Shown in pieces: positions 9,340-17,717 of a DNA stretch of 64,000 nt; position 1 is the stretch's first letter, and every line of letters begins with the position of its first letter. The notes beneath the pieces are model-generated. The model saw only the letters and a program-made list of their open reading frames with translations, was not told the origin of the DNA and ran no database searches. This stretch comes from Vagococcus teuberi (GTDB lineage Bacteria; Bacillota; Bacilli; Lactobacillales; Vagococcaceae), in contig NZ_CP017267.1 of NCBI RefSeq assembly GCF_001870205.1, positions 174,501 to 238,500 on the forward strand, in the 5' to 3' direction. The translations under genes were made by a program, and so were the position numbers.

Positions 9340-9869
9340 CTATTTATGTAGTGCCGAAACAACCTCAAATCCTTTAATCGTTGCTGCAACAGTATAAAAT
9401 GACTCACTATTTAATCAAGAATCCTCTTTGCCTTTAGTTCTTTAATTACCTTGAGTGAAGAAGCATAGTTATCCGTCACAATGGAACTTGGCTGACCATA
9501 AACTCGAATGATTCGCTTCATAAAGGCTTTAGTAGAGACTATATCGCGATGATTTCGCAACCACATATCTAGAGTGTTTCTATTTGAATCAATCGCACGA
9601 TAATGGTAATAATGCTTCCCTTTCATCTTGACATCCGTCTCATCAATTTTCCAGGGATCACTAAACTTTTTACTTCTATTTCTTTTTTTCCAAATATAAT
9701 ACAATAATTTACCATGTAATAAATCGTTGTTTGTCTAATTTTAATGCTGTATTTTATCTATTATAATGGAGCAATCACGATAACTTAAAGAAAAATAGTA
9801 GTATCAGTCAACGACTTCAATAATAATTCGATAGTCGTTTTGTTTTCCCTTAAAATGTTTCTTCATCAT
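9340..9869 (-). pseudogene. IS6-family transposase, decayed
   Basis: On the minus strand this is a broken IS6-family (IS1216/IS257-like) transposase. It begins at ATG 9869 behind a GGAGGAA ribosome binding site and reads MMKKHFKGKQNDYRIIIEVVD, then an in-frame TGA, then YYYFSLSYRD. Further stops follow near 9740. The central part keeps WKIDETDVKMKGKHYYHYRAID with the first catalytic Asp, and VTDNYASS. About 45 residues before the C terminus are missing, and the tail reads TIKGFEVVSALHK then stop. It is inactive. A second, shorter relative lies at 11719-12111. Confidence 0.8.
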
Positions 9870-10039
9870 CGTTCCTCCAGTAATACTAGTTAAAGTTATT
9901 ATATCGAAAAATAATCCTGAATTAAACTGTATAACACATTGATCACCTTCATCGTAATTATCATTTAAATTACTTTCTTTTTTTTTTTAAATATAGTACA
10001 ATTAATTAAACGATTACATTTAGAAAGAAGGTGAGTAGT

Positions 10040-10600
10040 TTGAAAACTAGTATAAAAATATTCTTGACTGTTCTAATCTTGACTTTAATTATTCCTTTAT
10101 TTTCTGCTATTACTATCTCACAATATGCTGTTAGTTTACCTTTATCTTTGATTAAAATTCAAAACTATCCATATTTTAATACCTATCTATCAAGTGTTAT
10201 TTTTTGGTTAAGTATTTTTTGGATTTGTGTATCTTTGGTCTCCATAGTCATTCTTCTTTTTATCCCTGTTAAAAAGAACCAAATAAAAATTAAAGAAAGT
10301 TCTGGATATTTATCAGTTCAAAACAAAGCAATTGATAATTTTGTCTTAAATATTTTAAAAAATGAGCCTTTTTTAGATGAACCGAAAGTAACATCTATTC
10401 TTAAAAAAAATAAAATTATCGTTAATATAGAAGCCAATATTAACGAATCCACTAATGACTTAGTTAAGAGAAAAGAAAGTATTTCAAAGAATATTGAACA
10501 TAGGTTGCTTACCCTGTTTGGCATAGAGGAAAATATGACAGTCCGAGTAAATTTTCAGAACTATAAATCTAGCGATTCTAATAAAAGTCGAGTTATTTAA
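10040..10600 (+). CDS. amaP: Alkaline shock response membrane anchor protein AmaP
   Basis: AmaP is a membrane protein that anchors the Gls24/Asp23 envelope-stress protein under the membrane. This copy is 186 residues from TTG 10040, which sits five bases after an AAGGTGA ribosome binding site. An in-frame GTG nine bases earlier overlaps that site. Two membrane helices (about residues 5-27 and 50-75) precede a cytoplasmic domain that ends with a segment (MTVRVNFQNYKS) typical of the family. It heads a four-gene group with DUF2273, Gls24 and CsbD proteins, the usual enterococcal or staphylococcal order. Confidence 0.8.
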   Translation: MKTSIKIFLTVLILTLIIPLFSAITISQYAVSLPLSLIKIQNYPYFNTYLSSVIFWLSIFWICVSLVSIVILLFIPVKKNQIKIKESSGYLSVQNKAIDNFVLNILKNEPFLDEPKVTSILKKNKIIVNIEANINESTNDLVKRKESISKNIEHRLLTLFGIEENMTVRVNFQNYKSSDSNKSRVI

Positions 10601-10615
10601 AAAGGGGGGATAACT

Positions 10616-10786
10616 TTGTTAAAAGAACTTTTGAACCATTATAAACTTACTGTTTTATTTGGTATTATAGGGCTATTAATTAGTTTATCAATTATAATAG
10701 TCGGTTTTTTTAAAACATTATTTGTCCTAATATTTACATTACTTGGATGTTATATCGGGTTTTATTTACAATCTAAAATTTTTTAG
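10616..10786 (+). CDS. DUF2273 small membrane protein of the amaP-gls24 operon
   Basis: This short gene encodes 56 residues starting at TTG 10616 behind an AAGGGGGGA ribosome binding site. It reads MLKELLNHYKLTVLFG, then a hydrophobic stretch, IIVGFFKTLF, another hydrophobic stretch, and GCYIGFYLQSK. The pattern of two helices with a central GFFKT and a terminal YIG matches DUF2273, the small protein normally encoded between amaP and asp23/gls24. It starts 15 bases after amaP. Its role beyond envelope-stress association is unknown. Confidence 0.8.
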   Translation: MLKELLNHYKLTVLFGIIGLLISLSIIIVGFFKTLFVLIFTLLGCYIGFYLQSKIF

Positions 10787-10826
10787 ATTGATTAATATAA
10801 TTAATAAAATATAGGGAGGAATTACA

Positions 10827-11408
10827 ATGAGTAATAAAAATGAAGACAAAAAAGGTAAAACAACAGATACTAAAGGACAGGCTCAAAATAAAACAATAAA
10901 AGGAAATTTGACGTTTGATGATAAAGTGATACAAAAAATAATAGGTATTGCTTTGGAAGAAATTGATGGATTATTAACTGTTGATGGCGGTTTTTTATCT
11001 AATTTAGCAGGAAAAATTGTCAATACAGATGATGTTACATCGGGTATTGATGTAGAAGTTGGTAAAGAACAAGTCGCTGTCGATTTAGATATTGTTTGTG
11101 AATACGGTCGAAATATGAATAACGTTTATGATAGCATAAAAGAAATCACTTCTAGAGAAATCAAAAAGATGACAGGTCTAAATGTTGTAGAGGTAAATGT
11201 AAATGTTGTGGATGTAAAATCCAAAGAACAATATGAAGAAGATAATACAACAGTACAAGATAAGTTATCAGAAGCTGCAGAAAATACGAGTAATTTTATT
11301 TCTAAAAAGACAGATAACGTAAAAGAAACTGCTTCAGATGTTGGAGATAAATTAAGCGATCAAGTATCAAATGTTCAGGATAATGTTATGGGTTCAAGAG
11401 TAAAGTAG
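10827..11408 (+). CDS. Gls24/Asp23 family envelope stress response protein
   Basis: This 193-residue cytoplasmic protein belongs to the Asp23/Gls24 family of abundant stress proteins that are tethered by AmaP at the membrane. After a Lys/Gln-rich leader, the Asp23 domain spans about residues 25-135 with GNLTFDDKVIQKIIGIALEEIDGLL, the VDLDIVCEYGRNM strand and VVEVNVNVVDV. The C-terminal 50 residues form a charged helical tail (KDKLSEAAENTSN to DNVMGSRVK) that resembles CsbD-like sequence. A GGGAGGAA ribosome binding site precedes the ATG. In enterococci the family is linked to bile salt and starvation tolerance. Confidence 0.9.
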   Translation: MSNKNEDKKGKTTDTKGQAQNKTIKGNLTFDDKVIQKIIGIALEEIDGLLTVDGGFLSNLAGKIVNTDDVTSGIDVEVGKEQVAVDLDIVCEYGRNMNNVYDSIKEITSREIKKMTGLNVVEVNVNVVDVKSKEQYEEDNTTVQDKLSEAAENTSNFISKKTDNVKETASDVGDKLSDQVSNVQDNVMGSRVK

Positions 11409-11484
11409 ATGGCTAACCTCAGTAGGTAGTGAGAATTAGAAAATAGTATAACAGTGTTGTAATTAAGAATAGGAGGTTATTATA

Positions 11485-11682
11485 ATGACGAATAATGGAA
11501 AAATAGATAAAGTAGTTGGCAAAGTAAAAGAAACTACTGGTGATGTTACAAGCAATGAAGAATTAAAAGGTGAAGGCGTTTTAAAACAAGTTGAAGGTAA
11601 AATTAAAGAAGTTAGTTCTGATATAAAAGACAAAACAGAAGAAGTTATTGGTGACGTTAAAGAAAAGTTTGATAACAAATAA
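11485..11682 (+). CDS. CsbD family stress protein
   Basis: This is a 65-residue, highly charged, probably helical protein. It has the CsbD pattern: GKIDKVVGKVKETTGDVTSNEELKGEG in the N-terminal half and VEGKIKEVSSDIKDKTEEVIGDVKEKF in the second. CsbD proteins accumulate under general stress, but their mechanism is unknown. The gene follows gls24 by 76 bases, behind an AGGAGG site, and closes the envelope-stress group before an IS6 remnant. Confidence 0.88.
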   Translation: MTNNGKIDKVVGKVKETTGDVTSNEELKGEGVLKQVEGKIKEVSSDIKDKTEEVIGDVKEKFDNK

Positions 11683-11718
11683 ATTAAAGCTAAGCAGAAG
11701 TATCAACAAATTGATATT

Positions 11719-12111
11719 GTTTGTGTTGCAAAGTTAAAAAATTAGACAGACGTATCCCAATTTTATTTAATGGGCTATTCTGTGTTAAGCAGATTTCAAT
11801 TTCATCCCACGGGAAAAAGTCGAAGAGGTTAATTTCTCTTCGACTTTTTTTATATAGTGCCGAAGCAACCTCAAATCCTTTAATCGTTGTGTGGCTAACT
11901 CTAATGCTGTTTTTTCATTACTATAATAGAACAATCACAATAATTTAAAGGAAAATGGCAGTAAACGTCAATATACGTCAATGGATTCAATAGTATTTCG
12001 ATAGTTGTATTGTTTTCTCTTAAAATATTACTTCATCATCGTTCCTTCAATAATTTTATTTAGAGTTATTATATCGAAACATCGCACTTCATTAACCTTT
12101 GCAACATAACC
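11719..12111 (-). mobile_element. IS6-family deletion derivative (393 bp, both ends kept)
   Basis: Both terminal inverted repeats can be seen. The left one at 11719-11737 reads GTTTGTGTTGCAAAGTTAA, and the right one at 12092-12111 is the complement of GGTTATGTTGCAAAGGTTAA, close to the IS6/IS1216 ends. Inside, on the minus strand, the transposase N terminus (start near 12053, with frame-breaking stops) runs to SHTTI. It then joins directly to TIKGFEVASALYKKSRR of the C terminus. A C-terminal PWDEIE block follows with a frameshift before the normal stop. No 8-bp target duplication is visible (flanks TTGATATT and ATATTTCT). It is a non-autonomous, MITE-like relic. Confidence 0.8.
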
Positions 12112-12699
12112 ATATTTCTCGCTAGCCTTTGAAGTATTGACATGGGCGTTTTTAAAAATATTAGTACAATGTAGGTATATATAATTCTAAACTTAAACTA
12201 ACGGATGTAGGTAGGTAAAAGGAAATAATATCCTGTTGATTAGAATGAAATACGAGGAACAATGAAAGGATAAACATCAACTTATTGCGCCTTTTGGCAG
12301 TAAAATGTCTAGTTCTACAATCTCAAATTGGATATATTAAGAAAAAAACGTGTGTTACTTTCATTCTTAGCTGCGTGTCCATTGTACTAACTAAATTGTT
12401 GGGAGTAATTTTTGCTAACTCATTTGTAGAACGCATCAAAAAGAAGTGACCAATGATTTTAATAGATGTTGTACAAGGAATGTGTGTATTGTTATTACTG
12501 CTTTTATTCATAGGTCATCCTTTAAAAAATATTAATATCAAAGTAACTATTAAAGATTAAACTTGCATCAAATGTGAAGAGAATACTAAAGAATTGAGAG
12601 GATAATAAATCAGTTGAAAGACTATGTTTTAAAATAAGAGCCCACGCATCGTGAGCAGTTTTTAGCAATAAGTTAATTTTATGAAGGAGTGAAATTTTT
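12112..12699. other. 588-bp stretch with no recognisable gene
   Basis: I see no gene I can support. A short forward frame ending at an AAG-AAG-TGA near 12450 encodes a hydrophobic stretch (VSIVLTKLLGVIFANSFVERIKKK). Another begins at ATG 12451 with a membrane-like segment (CVLLLLLLFIGHPL). Neither has a good ribosome binding site or a family match. They may be debris of a small membrane-protein gene. Confidence 0.4.
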
Positions 12700-13140
12700 A
12701 TGGATTTTTACAGTGTTGATATTCTTGAAAATCAAGTAAGTATAAATAACATTATTCTATACATAGGTATGTTTTTACTATTTGGCCTTATTATTCTTAT
12801 TATTGTATTCTTAAAAAAAAGATTTGAAACAAAGTGTAGAGATCTAGCAGTTATAGCTTTTTTGTCACTATTATTAATTTCTTGTATGCAATACATGGAT
12901 TATTCTCAATCCTTAAATCAAAAACATCAAGTTTCTGAAGTTCTAAATTTTATTAATGTTTTATCAGAAAAGGAAAAAATTGATAAAAATAATATATATA
13001 TAAATTCATATCAATTAAATGATAGCACGATTATAAAATTGAATGAATCCTATTATTCGGTTGAACTAAATGCTGATAAGTCTGCATTTAGTTTGAAAAA
13101 AGTTACGTTGTTAAACGGAGAAATTATCAAAAAAAATTAG
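12700..13140 (+). CDS. DUF3290 family membrane protein
   Basis: This 146-residue protein matches the DUF3290 family. It has a first membrane helix at about 19-40, the family block KRFETKCRDLAVIAFLSLLLISCMQYMDYSQ containing the second helix at about 48-65, then a soluble domain that includes KIDKNNIYINSYQLNDSTIIKL. DUF3290 genes almost always stand just before a DUF421 (YetF-like) gene, as here. The pair probably forms a membrane complex of unknown role in the envelope. A GAAGGAG ribosome binding site precedes the ATG. Confidence 0.8.
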   Translation: MDFYSVDILENQVSINNIILYIGMFLLFGLIILIIVFLKKRFETKCRDLAVIAFLSLLLISCMQYMDYSQSLNQKHQVSEVLNFINVLSEKEKIDKNNIYINSYQLNDSTIIKLNESYYSVELNADKSAFSLKKVTLLNGEIIKKN

Positions 13141-13154
13141 GGAGTTAAAAATAA

Positions 13155-13787
13155 ATGAATGTGAATGGAATTGTTATTAAGTTTATTTTAGGCATTATTT
13201 GTCTCGTATTTCAGATTAATCTTATGGGAAAAAGTAACTTAGCTCCATCATCTCCAATGGATCAGATTCAAAATTATGTATTGGGGGGAATTATAGGAGG
13301 CGTTATTTATAATGAATCTGTTACAGTGTGACAATTTCTCGTTGTTTTGTTAGTTTTGACAATACTGGTTATGATAGTTAAATATTTAAAAGAAAATTTT
13401 CATTTTATGAAAGTAATTGTTGATGGAAATACCTCAGTACTAATTAAAGATAGGATGATTAATGTAGGTCAATGTATGAAGCAGGGAATACAGGGGCGTG
13501 AATTGATGTTAAAGTTGAGAGAAAATGGGATTAGTGATGTGTCTCAAGTTAAACGAGCTATTATAGAACAAAATGGACAATTAACAATTACAGAATACGG
13601 TGATGAATCAACTAGATATCCTGTGATTATTGATGGACAACCTGATATGGGTATACTTGAAATGATTCATAAAGATCTAGATTGGCTAAACTCAGAAGTA
13701 AATAAAGCTGGATTGAAAAATATTAATCAAATATTTGTTGGTGAATATGTTTCTGGCGAATTAAAATTTTTCCCTTATCCAATATAG
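13155..13787 (+). pseudogene. DUF421 (YetF-like) membrane protein with in-frame TGA
   Basis: The frame from ATG 13155 gives a complete 210-codon DUF421 protein except for a single TGA at 13329-13331. Before the stop are MNVNGIVIKFILGIICLVFQ, the GKSNLAPSSPMDQIQNYVLGGIIGG motif and ESVTV. After it are QFLVVLLVLTILV and the soluble domain with VIVDGNTSVLIKDRMINVGQCM and LTITEYG. A TTA-to-TGA or similar single change explains the stop, since family members have a hydrophobic residue there. A TTG at 13347 could restart only the C-terminal 146 residues. Sequencing error and true inactivation are both possible. Confidence 0.8.
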
Positions 13788-13794
13788 ATAGTAT

Positions 13795-13811
13795 GGTTGT
13801 GTTGCAAATCT
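13795..13811. repeat. Lone IS6-type terminal repeat
   Basis: GGTTGTGTTGCAAATCT, eight bases after the DUF421 stop, closely resembles the IS6 ends at 11719 and 12092. No transposase body is attached in the expected place, so it is a stranded element end. Confidence 0.5.
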
Positions 13812-13883
13812 AAGAATAAGATAAAATCTCGTTAATCTATCAACCTACTTCATTAAAATATGGAAGTCAAAAGCTGTTAGCTA

Positions 13884-14085
13884 TATTAATAGCCTAGTAG
13901 TTTGTTTTGATTAAATTTCAACTTTTGATGGTAATAATAATCTATTAAAACTAGCTTGTCTGTAGTCAGATGTGTATAGGTCACTGTGATCACTCTCCTT
14001 GTTTACTTTGGTTGGAAATCCAATTTGAGTGTATCACAAATGATTTTTTTAGTTGTCTAGCTTAATGTTACAATCAGCGTTTATA
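13884..14085 (-). mobile_element. IS30-family 5' end remnant
   Basis: On the minus strand this carries the non-coding 5' end of the same IS30 element as at 4101-4193, then a transposase start at GTG 13984 behind AAGGAGAG. It reads VTYTHLTTDKLVLIDYYYHQK, the typical IS30 N terminus, then loses similarity and stops after about 33 codons. With the copy at 4101 it brackets the accessory region in opposite orientation. Confidence 0.75.
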
Positions 14086-14186
14086 AAAAATACAATAAAA
14101 AACCGTTTTAAAAACAAATCAATGCTATAAAATAAAAAACCCTTTCCAGTTTTAGCTAAGCTTAAAAAATTTTTTTGTTTTATACG

Positions 14187-14291
14187 ATTATGTTGTAAAG
14201 TTAAAACAATAGATAGACACATTCCGATTCTATGTAATGGTTTATGCTGTTTAAAGCATATGTTCAATTTCATCCCATGGAGAAATAGGCT
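14187..14291 (-). mobile_element. IS6-family 3' end remnant
   Basis: The minus strand reads a transposase C terminus, SPWDEIEHML, with its natural stop, then the inverted-repeat end (TTATGTTGTAAAGTTAA on the plus strand near 14189). It matches the tail of the IS6 derivative at 11719. The part of the element upstream of this tail is gone. Confidence 0.65.
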
Positions 14292-14343
14292 GACTCAAAA
14301 GTAACTTTTTAAATAAAAATCACTTAACTATCAAAATAAAAAG

Positions 14344-14389
14344 TCCCATGAAATCAACGTTATAATTAACGGATTTCATGGGATTTTTT
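14344..14389. terminator. Strong hairpin with T run
   Basis: TCCCATGAAATC (14344-14355) pairs perfectly with 14372-14383. An inner CGTTA/TAACG extension and TTTTTT follow. An A run also stands on the left, so it can work in both directions. It sits at the 3' end of the transposase debris. Confidence 0.7.
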
Positions 14390-14768
14390 CTATTCTAATA
14401 CTTTTGGTGCAGCTCCTTCTGAGTTCATTCATACTTTTCAACTACCTATAGCCAGTTAATTTTCTTATGTTTATTGCAATTAATGCAAAACCTAACTCAT
14501 TAACTACCTTGTCTTTTCATCTAACAGAGAAATGAGTGAACAACAAATTAGTGTTCAGATTTCTAATGGCTAGTTCTACAACAATTTTCTTTGTTTATAA
14601 ATTTTGCCTGTTTTCTTTTATGTACCATTGTTTATCTGTTAAAGCAGAAGAATTAGCCATTTTGTATATCTTTTTTCTATTTATATTAGTACAAAGAGTT
14701 CATGAATATATATTCTTGATGAAAAGGGTTGCATTTTTTTGAGGAAGTCGCTATAATCAGTTTATAGA

Positions 14769-14783
14769 TTTCTTAATAAGAAA
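14769..14783. promoter_or_regulatory. Palindrome upstream of kduI (candidate operator)
   Basis: TTTCTTAATAAGAAA is a perfect palindrome with 7-bp arms around a single A, 35 bases before the kduI start. A second, weaker version follows at about 14787-14801. The protein that binds it cannot be named. No LacI-type RegR gene is in the window. Confidence 0.4.
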
Positions 14784-14817
14784 TGTTATTTCCGAATAAG
14801 AAAAGGGGTAATTTAGC

Positions 14818-15654
14818 ATGAAGATGGAAACAAGGTACGGAAGCAGTCCAGAGATGATTCGTCATTTTTCAACAGAACAACTAAGAGATGAGTTTTTAGT
14901 TGAAAAGTTATTTGTCCCAGGAGAAGTATTACTAACTTACACACATAATGATCGTATGATTTTTGGGGGTGTAACACCAACTAATGAAACATTAGAAATT
15001 AGACTATCAACTGAATTAGGTGTTGATTATTTTCTAGAGCGTCGTGAATTAGGCGTGATTAATATTGGTGGCCCTGGTTCAATCATTATCAATGGTACAG
15101 AAGAACCTATGAAGAAACAAGATGGTTACTATATAGGTAAAGAAACAAAACAAGTACAGTTCAAATCAGATGATGCAAGTAATCCAGCGAAATTCTATTG
15201 TGTATCAGTACCAGCACATAAAATTTACCCAAATGTGAAAATCAGCATTGATAATATCACACCGATGGAAACTGGTGAATCAACAACATTAAACAAACGT
15301 AAAATCTATCAATATATTCATCCAAACGTTTGTGAAAGCTGTCAATTGCAAATGGGATACACTATCTTAGCAGAAGGTTCATCATGGAACACTATGCCAT
15401 GTCACACACATGAGCGTCGTATGGAAACTTATCTATACTTTGATATGGATCCAGATACAAAAGTTTTCCATTTTATGGGTAAACCAGATGAAACAAAACA
15501 TTTAGTAATGGGTAACGAACAAGCAACTATTTCACCAAGTTGGTCAATCCATACAGGTGTGGGAACGGCAGATTATACATTTATCTGGGCAATGTGTGGC
15601 GAAAACATCACATATGGTGACATGGATATGGTCGCTATGGATGACTTAAAATAA
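14818..15654 (+). CDS. kduI: 5-dehydro-4-deoxy-D-glucuronate isomerase
   Basis: KduI converts 5-keto-4-deoxyuronate, the ring-opened form of the unsaturated uronic acid released from glycosaminoglycans or pectin, into 3-deoxy-D-glycero-2,5-hexodiulosonate in the cytoplasm. The protein has 278 residues, the normal length. The zinc site is complete and in register with the E. coli enzyme: His196 and His198 in PCHTHERRMETY, Glu203 and His245. An AAGGGG ribosome binding site precedes ATG 14818, and an in-frame ATG two codons later is a possible alternative. kduD follows 14 bases on, so the two steps to KDG are co-transcribed. This is the first gene of the glycosaminoglycan locus. Confidence 0.95.
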   Translation: MKMETRYGSSPEMIRHFSTEQLRDEFLVEKLFVPGEVLLTYTHNDRMIFGGVTPTNETLEIRLSTELGVDYFLERRELGVINIGGPGSIIINGTEEPMKKQDGYYIGKETKQVQFKSDDASNPAKFYCVSVPAHKIYPNVKISIDNITPMETGESTTLNKRKIYQYIHPNVCESCQLQMGYTILAEGSSWNTMPCHTHERRMETYLYFDMDPDTKVFHFMGKPDETKHLVMGNEQATISPSWSIHTGVGTADYTFIWAMCGENITYGDMDMVAMDDLK

Positions 15655-15668
15655 TAGGGGTGTAAACT

Positions 15669-16460
15669 ATGACAAAATTTTCAATGGATTCATTTAGATT
15701 AGATGGCAAAGTGGCTTTAGTAACTGGCGGGATTTACGGTATTGGTTTTGGTATCGCTCAAGCCTTACATGAAGCAGGCGCAACGATTGTTTATAACAGT
15801 ATTAGTGAAGAATCAGTGGCTCAAGGTGCTGAAAACTATAAAGCAGCAGGAATTGATGCAAAAGGTTATGTGTTTGATGTAACAGATGAATCAGCAGTGA
15901 ATGCAGCAGTTAAACAAATAGAAGAAGAGGTTGGAACAATTGATATCCTAGTAAATAATGCTGGAATCATCAAACGTATGCCAATGTTAGATATGTCAGT
16001 AGAGGACTTTAGACAAGTTATTGATATTGACTTAAATGGTCCATTTATTATGTCGAAAGCTGTGTTACCGGGCATGATTGAAAAAGGTCATGGAAAAATT
16101 ATTAACATTTGCTCAATGATGAGTGAATTAGGACGTGAAACAGTTAGTGCTTATGCAGCTGCTAAAGGCGGACTAAAAATGTTAACGAAAAATATTTGTG
16201 CCGAGTTTGGTGAACATAATATTCAATGTAATGGAATTGGCCCTGGTTATATTGCAACACCTCAAACAGCTCCATTACGTGAAGAAGGTCATCCATTTAA
16301 TGACTTTATTATTGCCAAAACACCAGCTGCACGTTGGGGAACGGTTGAAGATTTACAAGGATCAGCAGTTTTCTTAGCATCTAAAGCATCTGATTTTGTT
16401 AATGGACACATTTTATATGTAGACGGTGGAATTTTAGCGTATATAGGAAAACAACCTTAA
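15669..16460 (+). CDS. kduD: 2-dehydro-3-deoxy-D-gluconate 5-dehydrogenase (SDR)
   Basis: KduD (DhuD in streptococcal and lactobacillar glycosaminoglycan loci) reduces 3-deoxy-D-glycero-2,5-hexodiulosonate to 2-keto-3-deoxygluconate with NAD(P)H. It is a 263-residue classical short-chain dehydrogenase with the cofactor glycine motif TGGIYGIG at 19-26, NNAG at 96-99, and the catalytic Ser149, Tyr162 and Lys166 (YAAAK). The gene is directly behind kduI and is followed by a strong terminator, so kduID may be a unit of its own. Confidence 0.93.
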   Translation: MTKFSMDSFRLDGKVALVTGGIYGIGFGIAQALHEAGATIVYNSISEESVAQGAENYKAAGIDAKGYVFDVTDESAVNAAVKQIEEEVGTIDILVNNAGIIKRMPMLDMSVEDFRQVIDIDLNGPFIMSKAVLPGMIEKGHGKIINICSMMSELGRETVSAYAAAKGGLKMLTKNICAEFGEHNIQCNGIGPGYIATPQTAPLREEGHPFNDFIIAKTPAARWGTVEDLQGSAVFLASKASDFVNGHILYVDGGILAYIGKQP

Positions 16461-16467
16461 TCACGCG

Positions 16468-16496
16468 AGTAGCACGATTCTCGTGCTACTTTTTTA
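16468..16496 (+). terminator. Intrinsic terminator after kduD
   Basis: AGTAGCACGA (16468-16477) pairs perfectly with 16481-16490 across a 3-nt loop, followed by TTTTTATTTT. It separates kduID from the transporter-kdgAK genes. Confidence 0.85.
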
Positions 16497-16529
16497 TTTT
16501 AAATAGAAAGATGGTAGAGAGTAGAAAAA

Positions 16530-17717
16530 ATGTCGTTTTATAAACAATTAAATGCAGTAGATAAATATATTTTATGGTGTTGTTTCTTTATATTTTTTGT
16601 TAATGGATTGTACTCAATGGTATTTGGTTCGATTTTACCGTTATTGAGTGACGCTTATTCATTAAACGAAACAGTCAGTGGGATGTTGTTATCAAGTCAT
16701 CAGGCTGGGAATTTGATTGCAAGTTTTGTGGCCGGAATATTACCGCTGTATTATGGCCGAAAAAAATCGATTTTGTTTTTAAGTAGTTTTGTAATTATTG
16801 GTTTTTTATTAATAATTGGTGTAGGAACACCGTGGATACTTTTATGTGCTTTTTTCTTTACCGGAATTAGTCGAGGAAGTATTTCAAATTTTAACAATAA
16901 GACGGTCAATGATATTACAGATAGTAACCCTTCAGCATTAAATTTTTTACATAGTTTATTTGCAATCGGGGCGTTATTGTCGCCATTTTTAGTGATTCTA
17001 TTCGGTCAGTTATTTGGTTTAAATGGATGGCGTTGGTTATTAGTAGGAATTATAGGATTGATTGTAGTCTCTCAAATGATGTTTTTTAATATGCCAATTG
17101 AAGGAGATATCTTAGCGAAAGATCAAACAACTAAAGAAAAAGATTATTCGTTTTTTAAAGATTCACTGTTTTGGAATACGATTATCATTATCTTTTTCTA
17201 TCTGTGTGCAGAATCTGCTATCACAGGCTGGTTGGTGACATATTTTATTCAGTCTGATTTATTAACTATCCAACAATCTCAAATGATTTCGTCGTTATTA
17301 TGGGTAGGGATTTTAATTGGTCGATTAGGTTGTGTTTTCTTAGGTAGTCGCCTGTCACGGGGAACATTGATTACTCTTATTAGTATTGGTAGTGCCATTT
17401 TTTATGGGCTATTACTTGCAAGTAACAGTGTCACCATGATTTTAGTATCAGTGTTAGGTTTAGGTATTTCAATGGGAGGGATTTACCCAACAGCTATGAC
17501 AATAGCAGGCTCATCCATTAAAAAACATCCAATGTCACTAGGTTGGATATTAGTGATTGGTGGATTAGGTGGTATCACCATGCCAATCGTTACAGGGTAT
17601 CTTGCCCAAATATATACTATATTCTGGGGCATGGCAGCTATTATATTGGCCATTTTTATGATGTTATTAGGTGTCTTTTGGTACCAATTTGTTAATCAAA
17701 GAAAAGAGGAAATTTGA
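16530..17717 (+). CDS. MFS transporter, likely uronate or sugar-acid carrier
   Basis: This 395-residue protein has the twelve-helix major facilitator plan. The first loop carries GRKKSILF after helix 2, a variant of the MFS GxxxDRxGRR signature, and GRLGCVFLGSRLSRGT follows helix 8 as the second-half counterpart. The stop overlaps the kdgA start (TGATG), so the two are translationally coupled. By context it may import glucuronate-type monosaccharides or unsaturated uronate, complementing the PTS that takes disaccharides. That substrate is inferred only from neighbours. The start is the ATG at 16530 with a weak GAGAG site. Confidence 0.8.
   Translation: MSFYKQLNAVDKYILWCCFFIFFVNGLYSMVFGSILPLLSDAYSLNETVSGMLLSSHQAGNLIASFVAGILPLYYGRKKSILFLSSFVIIGFLLIIGVGTPWILLCAFFFTGISRGSISNFNNKTVNDITDSNPSALNFLHSLFAIGALLSPFLVILFGQLFGLNGWRWLLVGIIGLIVVSQMMFFNMPIEGDILAKDQTTKEKDYSFFKDSLFWNTIIIIFFYLCAESAITGWLVTYFIQSDLLTIQQSQMISSLLWVGILIGRLGCVFLGSRLSRGTLITLISIGSAIFYGLLLASNSVTMILVSVLGLGISMGGIYPTAMTIAGSSIKKHPMSLGWILVIGGLGGITMPIVTGYLAQIYTIFWGMAAIILAIFMMLLGVFWYQFVNQRKEEI

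Larger units (their letters stand above)
14291..14817. other. Transposase debris and leader before kduI
   Basis: The minus strand at about 14450-14515 reads VNELGFALIAINIRKLTGY then stop, which looks like the C terminus of an IS1182-type transposase. It is followed on the minus strand side by the strong hairpin at 14344-14383. No intact gene is visible. A 68-codon plus-strand frame at 14536 is hydrophobic and has no family match or ribosome binding site, so I do not call it. The last 60 bases hold the putative kduI control site. Confidence 0.5.

Noticed and set aside
9376-9731. AATCGTTG on both sides of the IS6 core, looking like an 8-bp target duplication
   Set aside because: Both copies are part of the transposase reading frame itself (TTIY near the N terminus and ATIKGF near the C terminus), so they are internal, not target-site repeats.
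11721-11948. Plus-strand open frame of 75 codons
   Set aside because: It runs antisense to the IS6 transposase remnant and starts inside the terminal inverted repeat.
14049-14273. Minus-strand open frame of 74 codons
   Set aside because: It begins after the stop of the IS6 transposase tail and runs through element ends into IS30 sequence, so it is a chance frame across debris.
14536-14742. Plus-strand hydrophobic frame of 68 codons
   Set aside because: It has no ribosome binding site and no family match, and it adjoins transposase remnants.
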